Origin: Omphalotus guepiniiformis
Lineage: Eukaryota > Basidiomycota > Agaricomycetes > Agaricales > Omphalotaceae
Length of the DNA: 64,000 bases
Reading direction: 5' to 3'
Assembly: GCA_028554645.1 (NCBI GenBank)
Contig: JAQOOI010000051.1
Location: forward strand, 310,001-374,000
Below, piece by piece: positions 55,196-64,000 of this stretch (positions are counted from its first letter, which is position 1; every line of letters begins with the position of its first letter). The position numbers and the translations under genes were made by a program. Below the pieces are notes generated by a model, which did no database searches, was not told the DNA's origin, and saw only the letters and a program-made list of their open reading frames with translations.

Positions 55196-55652
55196 TGTTA
55201 GCGACTCGAGATTCTCTCAAGTAACTTTACACAAAATCTAGTCTTCTCACAAAGAGATAAGACAAAAAGAGAAATAGATTGAGAAAGAGACTAGCTAAGT
55301 ACAGGTTTATCTCGAGGAGAATAAACTAGATCAAAGCTAAAGAAGTATTCTACAAAAGAAGTGTTCTTATATACGTAAATAATACCCTAAACCCTGGGTT
55401 GTAACCCTTGACTAATTAACGTGTGTCTACCATGATTTATCCATGAGTTACAATCACCTCAGGATATACGTGTTGTGATCTTGATTGCCTTGTGTTCTGT
55501 GTGTGTCTAAGATCATCATGCTATCTACATGCGTAATTAATATAACCCTAGATCTAAGTAATACGATACTATCTACTGATAATAAAAGTGTCTACATGTA
55601 CAAACAGTTGATAAGATAAGATGAAAAGAAAAAGAATACATTGTTCGTAACA
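55196..55652 (-). repeat. Element B 5' LTR
   Basis: It is 457 bases and differs from the other LTR at three sites seen (T/C in AATTAATGTG, C/T in GATCTCGATT, G/A in CTGATGATAA). A TATATAAG box on the minus strand is at about 55,367-55,374. ACTAT follows at 55,653-55,657. Confidence 0.95.
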
Positions 55653-55657
55653 ACTAT

Positions 55658-55844
55658 ACTGACTTGCCTAGAACCTTGATACACATGTTGTACTGTAGGT
55701 AATAGAACATGCTTTATTACTCTAATCACAACACATTTTGATTGACAAGGCGGGCACCTTTCAACCCTCTATATCTCTCACTGCAAATGCCTAAAATGAT
55801 TAACCACCTGGCTTTTAATGCAGATGCCGAAAATTGGCACATCA
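55658..55844 (+). repeat. R2 repeat copy 2, right part
   Basis: This completes the R2 copy begun at 31,647. It matches 846-1,032 of copy 1 and ends CATCA, followed by the target duplication CCGT (55,845-55,848). Confidence 0.85.
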
Positions 55845-56040
55845 CCGTGGTGCAATATGGTCAATATGGACCCACAGAAATGGATGATACCAATTCACCC
55901 GCTCATGTCTGCGCTGCACAACTCCACCCTTCTTTCCATTCTGCTTCAACTTCCAGTTCTTTTCTGGTCTGGATAGTTGCAAGATATCTGACACTTCACC
56001 TTCAGGCCGGTGATATCCCAATACAGCCTCCTTCACCTAC
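55845..56040 (-). pseudogene. pogo-like DDE transposase, N-terminal end
   Basis: The minus-strand frame reads KLKQNGKKGG, then NWYHPFLWVHIDHIAPR, and joins in frame across the R2 target to the piece at 31,646. The true start codon is uncertain; MKEAVLGYH at 56,034 is one option. An overlapping plus-strand ORF (55,742-56,197) is judged a shadow. Confidence 0.45.
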
Positions 56041-56130
56041 TTTCCTTTTGCCTTGTGCCTGTGGTCAGCCTTATCTTTCTGAACCTTCTGACAATGGCGC
56101 TGTTGCTATTTGTGATTTAATTCCCACTTC

Positions 56131-56982
56131 CTATCCTCTCACTTCAGATTCTCCTTCTCCTGGTGAGCCAATTTGGTTTCTACTGACTTGCAAATAAGTT
56201 CTTGTGAATTCTTCCTGCTGTTGGTAGAACTCCTCTTTGCTCACACACTTGCATCCAAACTCAAACAAAGTTCCAACACACATGCAAGACATAGCAGATA
56301 CATCTGAAGGTGGTGGCATAGACTCAGAGGAACCAGAGAGGTCAGGAGCAGAAGTTGGAGCAGTGGTAGATGAAAAGGCCTGAACAGCAGTGGAAGCTCC
56401 TGAGGTTTCATCATCGAAAGACAGAATCTCAACAACATCTTGATGATGTTCTGTCTTGCGAGATCTTTTGGACATGGGTTGGAATTGTACATGCCTTTTG
56501 CTTTTAGACTCATCATCTGAGTTAAGGGCTCGTCTGTAGATGCAGTGAATTAAAATGAGACCCAAACTTCAAATAATTCTCACTCATTTCTGTTTTGGTA
56601 TCTTTGCACCCGCCTCTCTAGCAGCACTGGTAATCTGGTCTACCCATCATTCAACATAGAATGTCTGATAATCAGGGGAGAGGTGCTTGGCAGCTTCACG
56701 GAAAATCTTGATCAAATCTCTGAAAGGCCCATGTTCCTTCAAGATAATTCTTTGGAATGGTAGTGACATGGTCTCAAATGCAATCTCTAGCTGCCGGTTG
56801 AGTGCAAAGCCATATCCTTCTTCTTTGACATCATCAACATCTAGGTAGAACTGATAAGTGGAGGATGAAGAGGATATTGGTAGATGAGAAGGTAGATTAG
56901 AGAGAAGCTCAGAAAGGTGCTTCAACCAAGTGTTAAGAGCTTGAGAAATGGCATTGTTACTAGCAGAAGATTTAGAAATCAT
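56131..56982 (-). pseudogene. Decayed two-exon gene of unknown function
   Basis: The minus strand starts MISKSSASNNAISQ at 56,982 and reads FALNRQLEIAFETM and EHGPFRDLIKIFREAAKHL. A stop follows TFYVE, where relatives may read on (WVDQITSAAREAG). A likely intron comes next. The second exon reads SDDESKSKRHVQFQ, SKRSRKTEHHQ, a Ser/Pro-rich part, CMCVGTLFEFGCKC and EFYQQQEEFTRTYLQ, and ends at 56,131. I do not recognise the family. It may be the last exons of the chromodomain gene just upstream. Confidence 0.4.
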
Positions 56983-57339
56983 AATTGCAGGAAGAAGTCA
57001 CCTTTGAAGATCCAGAAAGAAGTCACCTTCGAAAATCCAGAATTTAAGCATCTATTGTACTTATTGTTCTCTGAAGAGATTTCATTCATGGCCACTCAAG
57101 AGACAAGACAGAAAACTGGTTTATTGAGCAGGAATCCACACATCGTGGACAATGGCAGAAAACTGGTTTTGTGGTCACTTGTTGCCTATTTTGATCCTAG
57201 TCACGCATAACGTCCACTCTGTTGCTAACTCTCTGACGGTCTCCTGTGTCACGCTCAACTCCCAGTTGCTACAACTCACTCGGCTACAGTAGAGGCAGCA
57301 TTTAAGGCCTTCGTGCTTGTATCCAAATGTGAAAATAGT

Positions 57340-58090
57340 TCTTCTCCACTCTGACCATCAAAATCAAAGCATGTGTCCCAATGATCATAAGATTGCTAGA
57401 ATGCATCTGTCTGCACTAACAAATCATAAGAGGAAGATACTATTAGATTGATTGAAGTCTGGGACAATGTGAAGAAGGATTGAACATCTTGAGCTTCCTT
57501 GACAAGTGAGTCTAGACTCAGAAGTTCAGAGAGCTTGGTGTATGTGTGAGATGCAAGGTCTATCAATTCCAAAACAGGACTGGATAAAGGTTCAGAAGCC
57601 TGGCCCTCTGTTCTTGCTCTCTTTAATTGGTGCTGTGACTGGTCAAAGTCCCATTTAGAAATCAACTCTTCAGATCTAAAGAAAATCAATGTATTAGTGT
57701 TGATTAAATACAACAAGCAATTGACAAAACATACACATCTTTCGAAGGTTGCCATGTATCCTTATGGGTTGGGTACCCTCTCCACCTTATCTTGTAATGG
57801 GTGAGAATGTCAGCTTTCTGCAGTAATAGACTTTGAGTTAGCTATCGAGTAATAATTCATAAAGATGAATGTACATTATATTTCTCATCAACAATACCTA
57901 TCACAATATGTTGTGCTTCATCTATGGATGTAGATGCTACACTGGATTCTCCATCAGATCCAGCACACTTCAAAACAGCAGCTTGAGACCTTGTCTGCAT
58001 TGTTCAAGTACACTGAGAAGAAGAATTTTGGTTTGGGATAGTGGTATGAGGACTTTGTTCTTGTAGTTCAGATAACGCTTTTTGCTGGGC
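57340..58090 (-). pseudogene. Chromodomain-encoding exons
   Basis: Spliced on the minus strand, the sequence gives IGIVDEKYN, then (after an intron at about 57,827-57,884) ADILTHYKIRWRGY and HKDTWQPSKD, then (after an intron at about 57,672-57,734) VSEELISKWDFDQ. The pattern I.D.+Y-YKIRWRGY-DTWQP is a chromodomain, which binds methylated histone H3 in known members. A basic/Gln-rich part and LASHTYTKLSELL follow. Stops near 58,010 and 58,093 suggest decay or unplaced introns. It probably belongs to one gene with the exons at 58,094-60,170. Confidence 0.6.
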
Positions 58091-58093
58091 ATG

Positions 58094-60170
58094 TCAAAGT
58101 AATGGTTTAGTCATACTCAACAAATAGCGCATATTATTGTTATGGAGATTTTGATAGAGACCTCTTATTTGATGGAAGAGAGGAGCATCTTGTTTGGGAT
58201 CAGATAGAGAGCACATCATCACAAGTTGATTGTCAAGTAGACACCTATATGGAAATGATGGAGAGGATTGGGAGGGTAAAGGAAGTCCAGTATTCCAGGC
58301 AAAGTTGTAGTCAGACATATAGCACTCCTGCAATAAGAATCTTTTGATATGATCAAAATGAAGCAGAGCATAGCTGTCATCTGCAAAAGTGTGTGGCTTC
58401 TCTCTGTGCTTCAATGATGTACCCTCTTGGTTGCCAAATACAGTCCTAGCTGTCATAGTCATTCCAGCCTCACAATAGAAAGCAGCATAGCTAGGATATA
58501 GCACGTACATAACATGATTCTCTTCTCCAACATATTGATAGACCTCATCAAGGTCTTTGATATAATTGTCCCAGGCTAAAGGGTAGGTCTTGGGTGTAGT
58601 ACCAGAATGCAGATCGTTTCCTTTGAAGAGCAAAAAGAATCTGACATTTCTGTTCTTGTCAGGCTCTAACCGTAAATAGAAACCAGGCTGTCCAAGAAGG
58701 AAATCTCCCACAGCACTACCTAAATTAAAGCCTAATTAGAAACAGATCCAAAAAGAATTCTGAAAGTACACTGACTTGGAGGTATACGCAAAAGCCCTAT
58801 AAGCAAAGTCCAACCATTTTGATTGTCTTTCACATCAACATGCCACCAACCCTGAAGAAGGCCTATAAAATCATGCAGAGAGCCACCTGATTGTGCCGAT
58901 GATACATTTATTTGGCAATTTGAAAATGCATGCAAAATGTCTCCAGGGCAAAAGACATTCATATTCATTGCTCTAAACTCTGTAGCCTCCCATTCTTGCT
59001 TTGATACACAGAGAGGAACAATTAATCTCCACAGCTCATGAAGCAAAGTAAGAAGTCGATGAGTGCAGATAATGACTTCAGCACTATCAATCTGATGTAC
59101 AGGCTGAACCACACCTGTACCTTGGCCTTCTCCTACAGTGACTCCCAGAGAGTATGAGCCATCTGCAGACCCATCTACAACAGGCTTCAACCTGGTATTA
59201 GGTTTGAGACCTTGCCTGAACAAGGATAATATATATTTTTGGTTCCAAATGTCTCATCCCAAATAGCTGTAACCAGAATCAGAATATGGCTATATTCCAT
59301 ATATTGATGTAGACTCTCAACTGTCTGTAGACAGGCTATAGTTATGAGATTGTTAACATCGCCATCAAGCATGACGGCAAATGATACTCCAGCAGAAAGT
59401 TAAATCATTTCTTCGACAGGATCCATAATAAAACAGTGATTCTCGACATCATAACCAATAGGTTCCACTCCAGAAGGTGTGATAGTGTGATACAATCACT
59501 CCTGTTCCTGTTGCTTATTGTGCTCAGTTGTTGAGACACTGGTAGTGTAAACAAAGCCACAATGGAAACAAGGATCAGGTTTAGTGTTACATTGATAGGT
59601 TGTGGCAATAGGGAATGTGAAGGCTGTCAGTGGATTTGACAAGCTTGAGTTGGGTGTAAGTGTTTCCGGTGGTAGATACCATTCGGAGAGGTTGTTGCTC
59701 ATCTGATCTGCTTTCCAATAATAAGTGGGGTCACTTGCAAGAGGCAGAGAGACTAGATCAATTTTATCAATAGAGATACCATAGGTAAATTTCCTATCTG
59801 AATAGAATGTTAAAATCTAAGTATTAGCAAAAAGCAAGTTGGAATATACTTCTCAGATCCTCATGCTTGCGGGCCTCCAATAGTTTAATATATTTGAAAT
59901 TATCATTAGGTAACATAGACAATTTCCCAGCAGGAGAAGACAATTGTGAAGGGGAGTTAGAAGATAGTGGAGAGTTCATATTAGAAGGCAGTGGAGAGTT
60001 CATGTAAGAACTAGAATCTGTGGTTAATTCTGTCTGAGGTAGAAGTAGGGAAAGTGGCTGTGTTTGATAATATCCAAGGTGCACCTCCATATCATCAGAA
60101 TATGCAGGGATATTAGCAGTAGCATCAGGAGAGGTGGGTAAAGATGACTGGAAAAGTACAGGATTAATTA
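58094..60170 (-). pseudogene. Large multi-exon gene upstream of the chromodomain, decayed
   Basis: Exon-like open stretches in the same direction: 59,824-60,170 (Ser/Pro-rich, MEVHLGYYQTQP), 59,496-59,780 (DRKFTYGISIDKIDL, YQCNTKPDPCFHCG), 59,187-59,400 (VMLDGDVNNLITIACLQT), 58,732-59,223 (LKPVVDGSADG, FIGLLQGWWHVDVKDNQNGW) and 58,094-58,711 (PGFYLRLEPDKNRN, YPSYAAFYCEAGM, SDYNFAWNTGLPL). Introns of 40-70 bases fit between several pieces. Two stops between 59,400 and 59,500 look like mutations. I do not recognise the protein family. With the chromodomain at the end it may be a chromatin-associated protein of fungal repeats or of the host. Confidence 0.45.
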
Positions 60171-61573
60171 TATGTGGTGCAATACTGGACTGCTTAGTTG
60201 ATTGGCTTGATAGTGATTATCTATTTGCATTGCTACAGATAGATGAGGTGTTGAAAAGTCCAGCCTCACTCTTTGCTGCCAATGGGAAGACACATGATTT
60301 GTCTTGCCAAGAAGATTCTAAAAGATGCTGACAACTCTCTTATCAAGCTCTTACTATTTAGTCTATCACAAACCTTTGACTGGGTTGAGGTCTTGGAGGC
60401 TGCAGGTCCTTTGTCCATTGCAGTGCAGGAAGGAATTGCTAAATTATTGAAGCAACCCACCTGAAGTCACAAAGGACAAGTTTCAAGAAAGAATCATAGA
60501 ATGGCATTTTATAGCCAGCTCTCCTCTCTTCCTCGTGTCGCTCCTGAGACGCTTCATTCTGATCTCTGCCCATGGCAATCAGGATTTAGAGCAGACAAGT
60601 TGGCATGTATTCTCAAAGAGGCTCTCAACCAATGCAAGGGAAACAAAGATCACCCTATTCTCCAGTGTCTAATGAGAGGTGAACTCTCATCTCAAAAAGT
60701 ATTTGGTCCTGATCATTACAATCCTATTTGAGCCACCAATTGTTCCCATACCTTACTACAAGCCAGTCTTGGCTCTACCCATCCTCTTTGTTCAGACTAT
60801 GGACTTTCCAACTTGCTAGTGCGCATTGGAACAGGCCAGAGCTCAAAAACAGAAAAATTCATAAAAATATATCTTAATTGCTGGCAAGTGTCTGTGCAAG
60901 ACTGTATAGCACTTTTTGAAAAGGCCTGAATAGCTGATTCTAATATATCTATTGATAATATGAAGTGCTGGGACACACCTTCTCACTGTCTAGGCTTCAT
61001 TAGAAGCAAGAAACCTAATACAGCTTCTGATTTCAAGGTGAAGATCATCTCCATATTTGAACAGAGCTCTAGTGAGAGTTCTGTCATTCAGGTTCACTAC
61101 CAACATACCAAGATGCATTGATACTAGTTAAAAGGACTAAGATACCTGGTGTTTGCTCAGGGCTTACCTAAATGCAACTTGCAAACGCTTTGGTACTTCT
61201 GGATCTTTGTGAGATACCAAGTGTAGATACAATGGCAGACATTATCTATGCTCACAATGGGATGGGAGCATTTGAGGGCCTTCAGCGACTTGGTTTTGAC
61301 ATCTGGCCAGGATGCGAACGGTCTCGAGTTCAAAAGGCTTTTAGATATGTCTACAATTTCTTGAACTCAGAATTGGAGAAAGGTGATAAGGAAATCCTTC
61401 ATTTCAGTTTCATATTCTTGGAACACCTTCTCTGCAAGATATCACAATGGGAAAAGGCATTCAGGAAGGAGGACAAACATACTTCAGACACAATTAGTTC
61501 AAGTGCGAGAGAAAGGGCAGAAGCAAATGAAGGTGAACATCATGGATTCCCAATCCCTTTAGCAGTAGATTGA
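60171..61573 (+). pseudogene. Degraded coding sequence of unknown family
   Basis: Plus-strand pieces look like former protein: GLIICGAILDCLVDWLDSDY and SPASLFAANGKTHDL (60,150-60,310), AFYSQLSSLPRVAPETLH and LACILKEALNQCKGN (60,500-60,730), GFIRSKKPNTASDFKVK (about 61,000), and LALLDLCEIPSVDTM-like text to GFDIWPGCERSRVQKAF and SELEKGDKEILHFSF (61,172-61,573). Stops and frame changes break it every 100-200 bases. It runs away from the chromodomain gene, back to back. Confidence 0.35.
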
Positions 61574-61965
61574 GAGCAGTTGAGTAAGTATTTATTGTAG
61601 AATGTATTGTGTTTATTTCCTGGATATTGAATATTGAATCTCAACTTGACATGTAAATGCATATGGCTATGCTTCTATTCTTGCTCTATCTCATTGTACA
61701 CTCCAGTGTCTGAGGATCATTGTATGTCTTCCCAACACTCTATAGTCCTGAAACTTGTCCATAACTCATTCAAATAGATTTTCTATCTGATGCCAGTTGG
61801 AATTTGTGAGCTGCTATTCTGGATGTGCAGAAATATCCCAGCCATTGTACAGATAGATGTATCTGTGATATCCAGGTGAGTTCTCCATGGAATCTCTTTA
61901 TTCTAGGCATTAAAAGAAGCTTAATTGTGGTCTATTTGAAGGCCTGAAAACTGCTTGTACATCGC
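61574..61965. other. Non-coding stretch
   Basis: No gene, repeat or RNA was recognised. The last four bases, TCGC, flank an R2 end. Confidence 0.4.
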
Positions 61966-62351
61966 TGATGAGAATGAAACGGGGAAACTCCTTAAAACAC
62001 ATTTTTTGAGGTTTGCCTCATAAAATAGATCTATAACAAGTAATAATGGACATACTTGACACAGATACTTACAACCTACATACACGGTGATGAGAATGAA
62101 CGGGAAAATGAACTGCTAAAGGGCTAATAAACAAAAACCCAAAAACAACCAAAACAACCAAGTCACTCGAAAGGTGTGAGTCTGAGGAGGCGTTGTCAAA
62201 GGTTCCACACAACCAAACTTATGGCTTCTTTATTAGAACTTTATATCTTTATCACAAGAACTTTATAGTTGAGCTTTTTAAATTACACTAAGGCAAAAGT
62301 AGCACAAGAGGGTTTTGAACAAGACAGGTGTTCACTGCACAATCACAACCA
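61966..62351 (+). repeat. R2 repeat copy 3, rearranged and partial
   Basis: It begins with the R2 end TGATGAGAATGAAACGGGGAAA. Then come about 100 bases that are the reverse complement of R2 position 232-330 of this window, and then a second R2 start (GATGAGAATGAACGGG, about 62,093) continuing as in 31,650-31,915. The match stops at CAATCACAACC (about 62,351). The structure is an R2 end carrying an inverted internal piece, as a self-priming or foldback event could leave. Confidence 0.75.
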
Positions 62352-63485
62352 AGTCCTTCAAATACAAGAGCACAATTAAGTGAGGCACCATTAGGAGTCT
62401 TGGGAGAATCACCAGAAGCCTGAGTAGCCTGAGTAGAAGGACGAGTTGGAGTATGTGAAACAGCAGGAAGTGACTGAGACTCAGTAGAAGGATGAGTTGG
62501 AGTATGTGGACACCTCGACATCACTATTTGATAATATTATAAGACTGCCGAAGTACCCCGGTTAGGCAATTATCTATGACCAAAAGTCGTGTATTCCCAC
62601 TAAGTGCCAACAATTCCCTGAATAAAGGTGAGTTATTTCTATTCAGGAAGGAGTCCAGCCCGCGGTCGATGCTGATGTCGTTGACAAGTGCCACAGGCCC
62701 TACTCGGCACATCCCGAGGTTTCCCACCGTCACTCGCACCTCGGCAAACGTCTCCAGCTGTGTTCGCTACCATCACTAGGGCCCCGCTCATCGCTCCCCG
62801 CCTCCCGCTCGTGCGCTCTCGCTTAGATGCGCCAGACTCTATTACGGCAATTCCCGTGGGTTTCTCACCATCGTTCATACGGTCGCACGCTCTCGCTTGT
62901 GTTAGGATCACGGCCCGCTCACTACGTCGCTCGCTTAATAGCTCAACGCCATATCAGATCCCGCTCATCATCCCGCCGCCTCTCGTTTTTGTTCTCGTTC
63001 GCGTTTTCGTTTATTCACTCACCTCTTGCCTTCACTGCCACCACTACAACACTACGTTTATTCAGTGTTACTTGGCATCAGACCTTCTTGTGTCGCCGTT
63101 ACCGCCACTTCCCTTAATCTCACAACATCACACGACGTACGCAACACGTCATACTCGCAGCCCGTTCGATATGCTTGCCGTCTTCAACGAGGTGAGTGTT
63201 TCTTCCACCAGTGATCTCTCAGACTGAAACAACTGATACGATCTCAAGCCTACGTACACGCTACATAGCACCTCTGCCAGGGTCGACACTGGTCGACACC
63301 ATTTCCACCTGCATCACCTGCCAGTATGTTCGCCAATGTTCGCCCGACACACAGGACTGTGTAACTCCGTGACTCCGTCCAATCAACATCGGCTTATCCC
63401 ACGCGTATCACGTATCTGTTGACTCCCGGAGATACTTTTTGATTTCAACATCTCAACACCCACCCCACTCACCCAGTACTCACCC
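62352..63485. other. Region upstream of the KDZ-like gene
   Basis: The base composition becomes richer in G and C after about 62,520. At 62,390-62,524 the minus strand encodes a Thr/Pro/Ser repeat (HTPTHPSTESQSLPAVS, then HTPTRPST) in a short frame. The longest plus-strand frame (62,688-63,227) has no recognisable domain and is poor in acidic residues, so I do not call it a gene. The 250 bases before 63,486 may hold the promoter of the next gene. Confidence 0.4.
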
Positions 63486-64000
63486 ATGGGCAAGGCTCGC
63501 GGCATCTCGAGAACGGTTAAAGTCACCACGGGCGGTGGTCGACTAGGTGTCAGGGGCGCTCGGAATGTGCTCAATTTCACAGGGCAGAATGAAGAGCGTC
63601 GAAAGGCAGCAGAGGCATACAATTGCGACACAGCAGGTAAGGTGTCAAGACTCTTTGTATTGTTACCTCCTGATCATACAGCTCTGCAGGTTCACGTGCC
63701 GACTACGTTGAAGCACTCAACGATCTCGCAGGCGGTGCATCGGCAAGCGAGCAGGAGATCGACGCGGAGATGTACGGAGCTACAGACATGCCTACAGGGT
63801 TTGATGAACATGGCGATGAGCACAACGACGCACCTGCGGTGGAAAGTTTCGTTGTTGACATAAAGGACATGCTCCAGGCTCATCGGTGCGTTGTCAATAC
63901 ATACACCACACTGCCCCCGTTGACAGTAGCTTCTGCAGGTGGCATGGAAGACGTCGGTACAAAGACCAACGGACATGGAAGCGCCGTATGCGTGCTTTCG
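63486..64000 (+). CDS. 5' exons of a probable KDZ-type transposase, cut by the window end
   Basis: Exon 1 is 63,486-63,636 (MGKARGISRTVKVTTGGG, QNEERRKAAEAYNC). Its intron, 63,637-63,689, has GTAAGG and CTGCAG ends. Exon 2 is 63,690-63,885 (SRADYVEALNDLAGGAS, an acidic part, FVVDIKDMLQAH). The second intron, 63,886-63,938, has GTGCGT and CTGCAG ends. Exon 3 begins 63,939 and reads WHGRRRYKDQRTWKRRMRAF to the end of the window. The W-R-R-Y...RTW..R basic motif after an acidic N-terminus resembles the region just before the cysteine cluster of fungal KDZ (Kyakuja-Dileera-Zisupton) transposases. Assignment is from memory of the family and the catalytic part is outside the window. Splicing keeps one frame, and no stops are seen. 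Confidence 0.5.

Larger units (their letters stand above)
32829..55652 (-). mobile_element. Element B: chromovirus (Ty3/gypsy), interrupted by element C
   Basis: The 457-base LTRs at 32,829-33,285 and 55,196-55,652 have TG...CA ends on the minus strand. The duplication ACTAT is at 32,824-32,828 and 55,653-55,657. I count three differences between the LTRs. The polypurine tract AAGGAGGGGGTAA is next to the 3' LTR (33,286-33,300). Gag (53,747-54,760) and pol are intact except for one nonsense codon at 35,928 and the 16.5-kb insertion of element C in the protease. Without element C the element is about 6.3 kb. It lies inside R2. Confidence 0.95.

Noticed and set aside
31453..56197. A plus-strand gene split by the R2/B/C nest (ORFs at 31,453-31,671 and 55,742-56,197 join in frame)
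   Set aside because: The opposite strand of the same bases encodes recognisable pogo-like transposase sequence, so the plus-strand frame is most likely a shadow.
62688..63227. 179-codon plus-strand ORF upstream of the KDZ-like gene
   Set aside because: The composition is typical of a chance frame in GC-rich DNA, overlapping frames are equally open, and no domain is seen.
1..64000. tRNA, rRNA, telomere or centromere satellite
   Set aside because: No cloverleaf-like gene, rRNA block, telomeric repeat run or long tandem satellite was seen by reading; a tool search was not possible.

Overview
The window comes from a filamentous basidiomycete, most likely a mushroom-type Agaricomycete. The evidence is spliceosomal introns of about 50 bases with GTAAGT-like donors and CTAAC branch sites, chromodomain Ty3/gypsy elements, a fungal pogo-like DDE transposase and a probable KDZ-type transposase start. 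No rRNA or tRNA gene was recognised. Almost everything between 1 and about 62,350 is transposable-element sequence, inserted as Russian dolls. Nearly all element genes carry breaks.

Layout. (1) 1-9,698: a partial TG...CA repeat, called R2 here (1-1,032), lies in the 3' end of an element-C copy (1,033-6,593), which lies in the pol gene of a decayed chromovirus B1 (6,594-9,698). (2) A single pogo-like transposase gene on the minus strand can be followed in pieces from about 56,040 down to 11,755. It is broken by a 414-base insertion (30,959-31,372), by R2 copy 2 (31,647-55,844), by a solo C-type LTR (12,381-30,521) and, at its 3' end, by a diverged C-like LTR (about 9,950-11,754). (3) The solo C LTR carries element A (12,501-28,786), a 16.3-kb chromovirus with 936-base LTRs and GACAT target duplications. 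(4) R2 copy 2 carries element B (32,829-55,652), a chromovirus with 457-base LTRs and ACTAT duplications. Element B carries element C (36,777-53,302), a 16.5-kb Ty3/gypsy element with 1,844-base LTRs and CCGT duplications. (5) 56,131-61,573: decayed multi-exon genes, one with a chromodomain. (6) 61,966-62,351: a rearranged R2 copy. (7) 62,352-64,000: more GC-rich sequence ending in the 5' exons of a probable KDZ-like gene.

Element C is the most complete. It has gag, pro and pol in three successive -1 frames with slippery heptamers at both junctions, and intact RT, RNase H and integrase motifs. Between pol and the 3' LTR it carries two intron-containing genes in antisense. Element A also has an intron-containing antisense gene after pol, plus a Kap123-type importin fragment and an inverted 3' fragment of element C. 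The C and R2 families use 4-base targets centred on CG (or TG), unlike the 5-base targets of A and B.

The LTRs of element A contain the most unusual signal found: nine short hairpins in about 300 bases. All have the same 9-base loop, while the stem sequences change in a compensating way.
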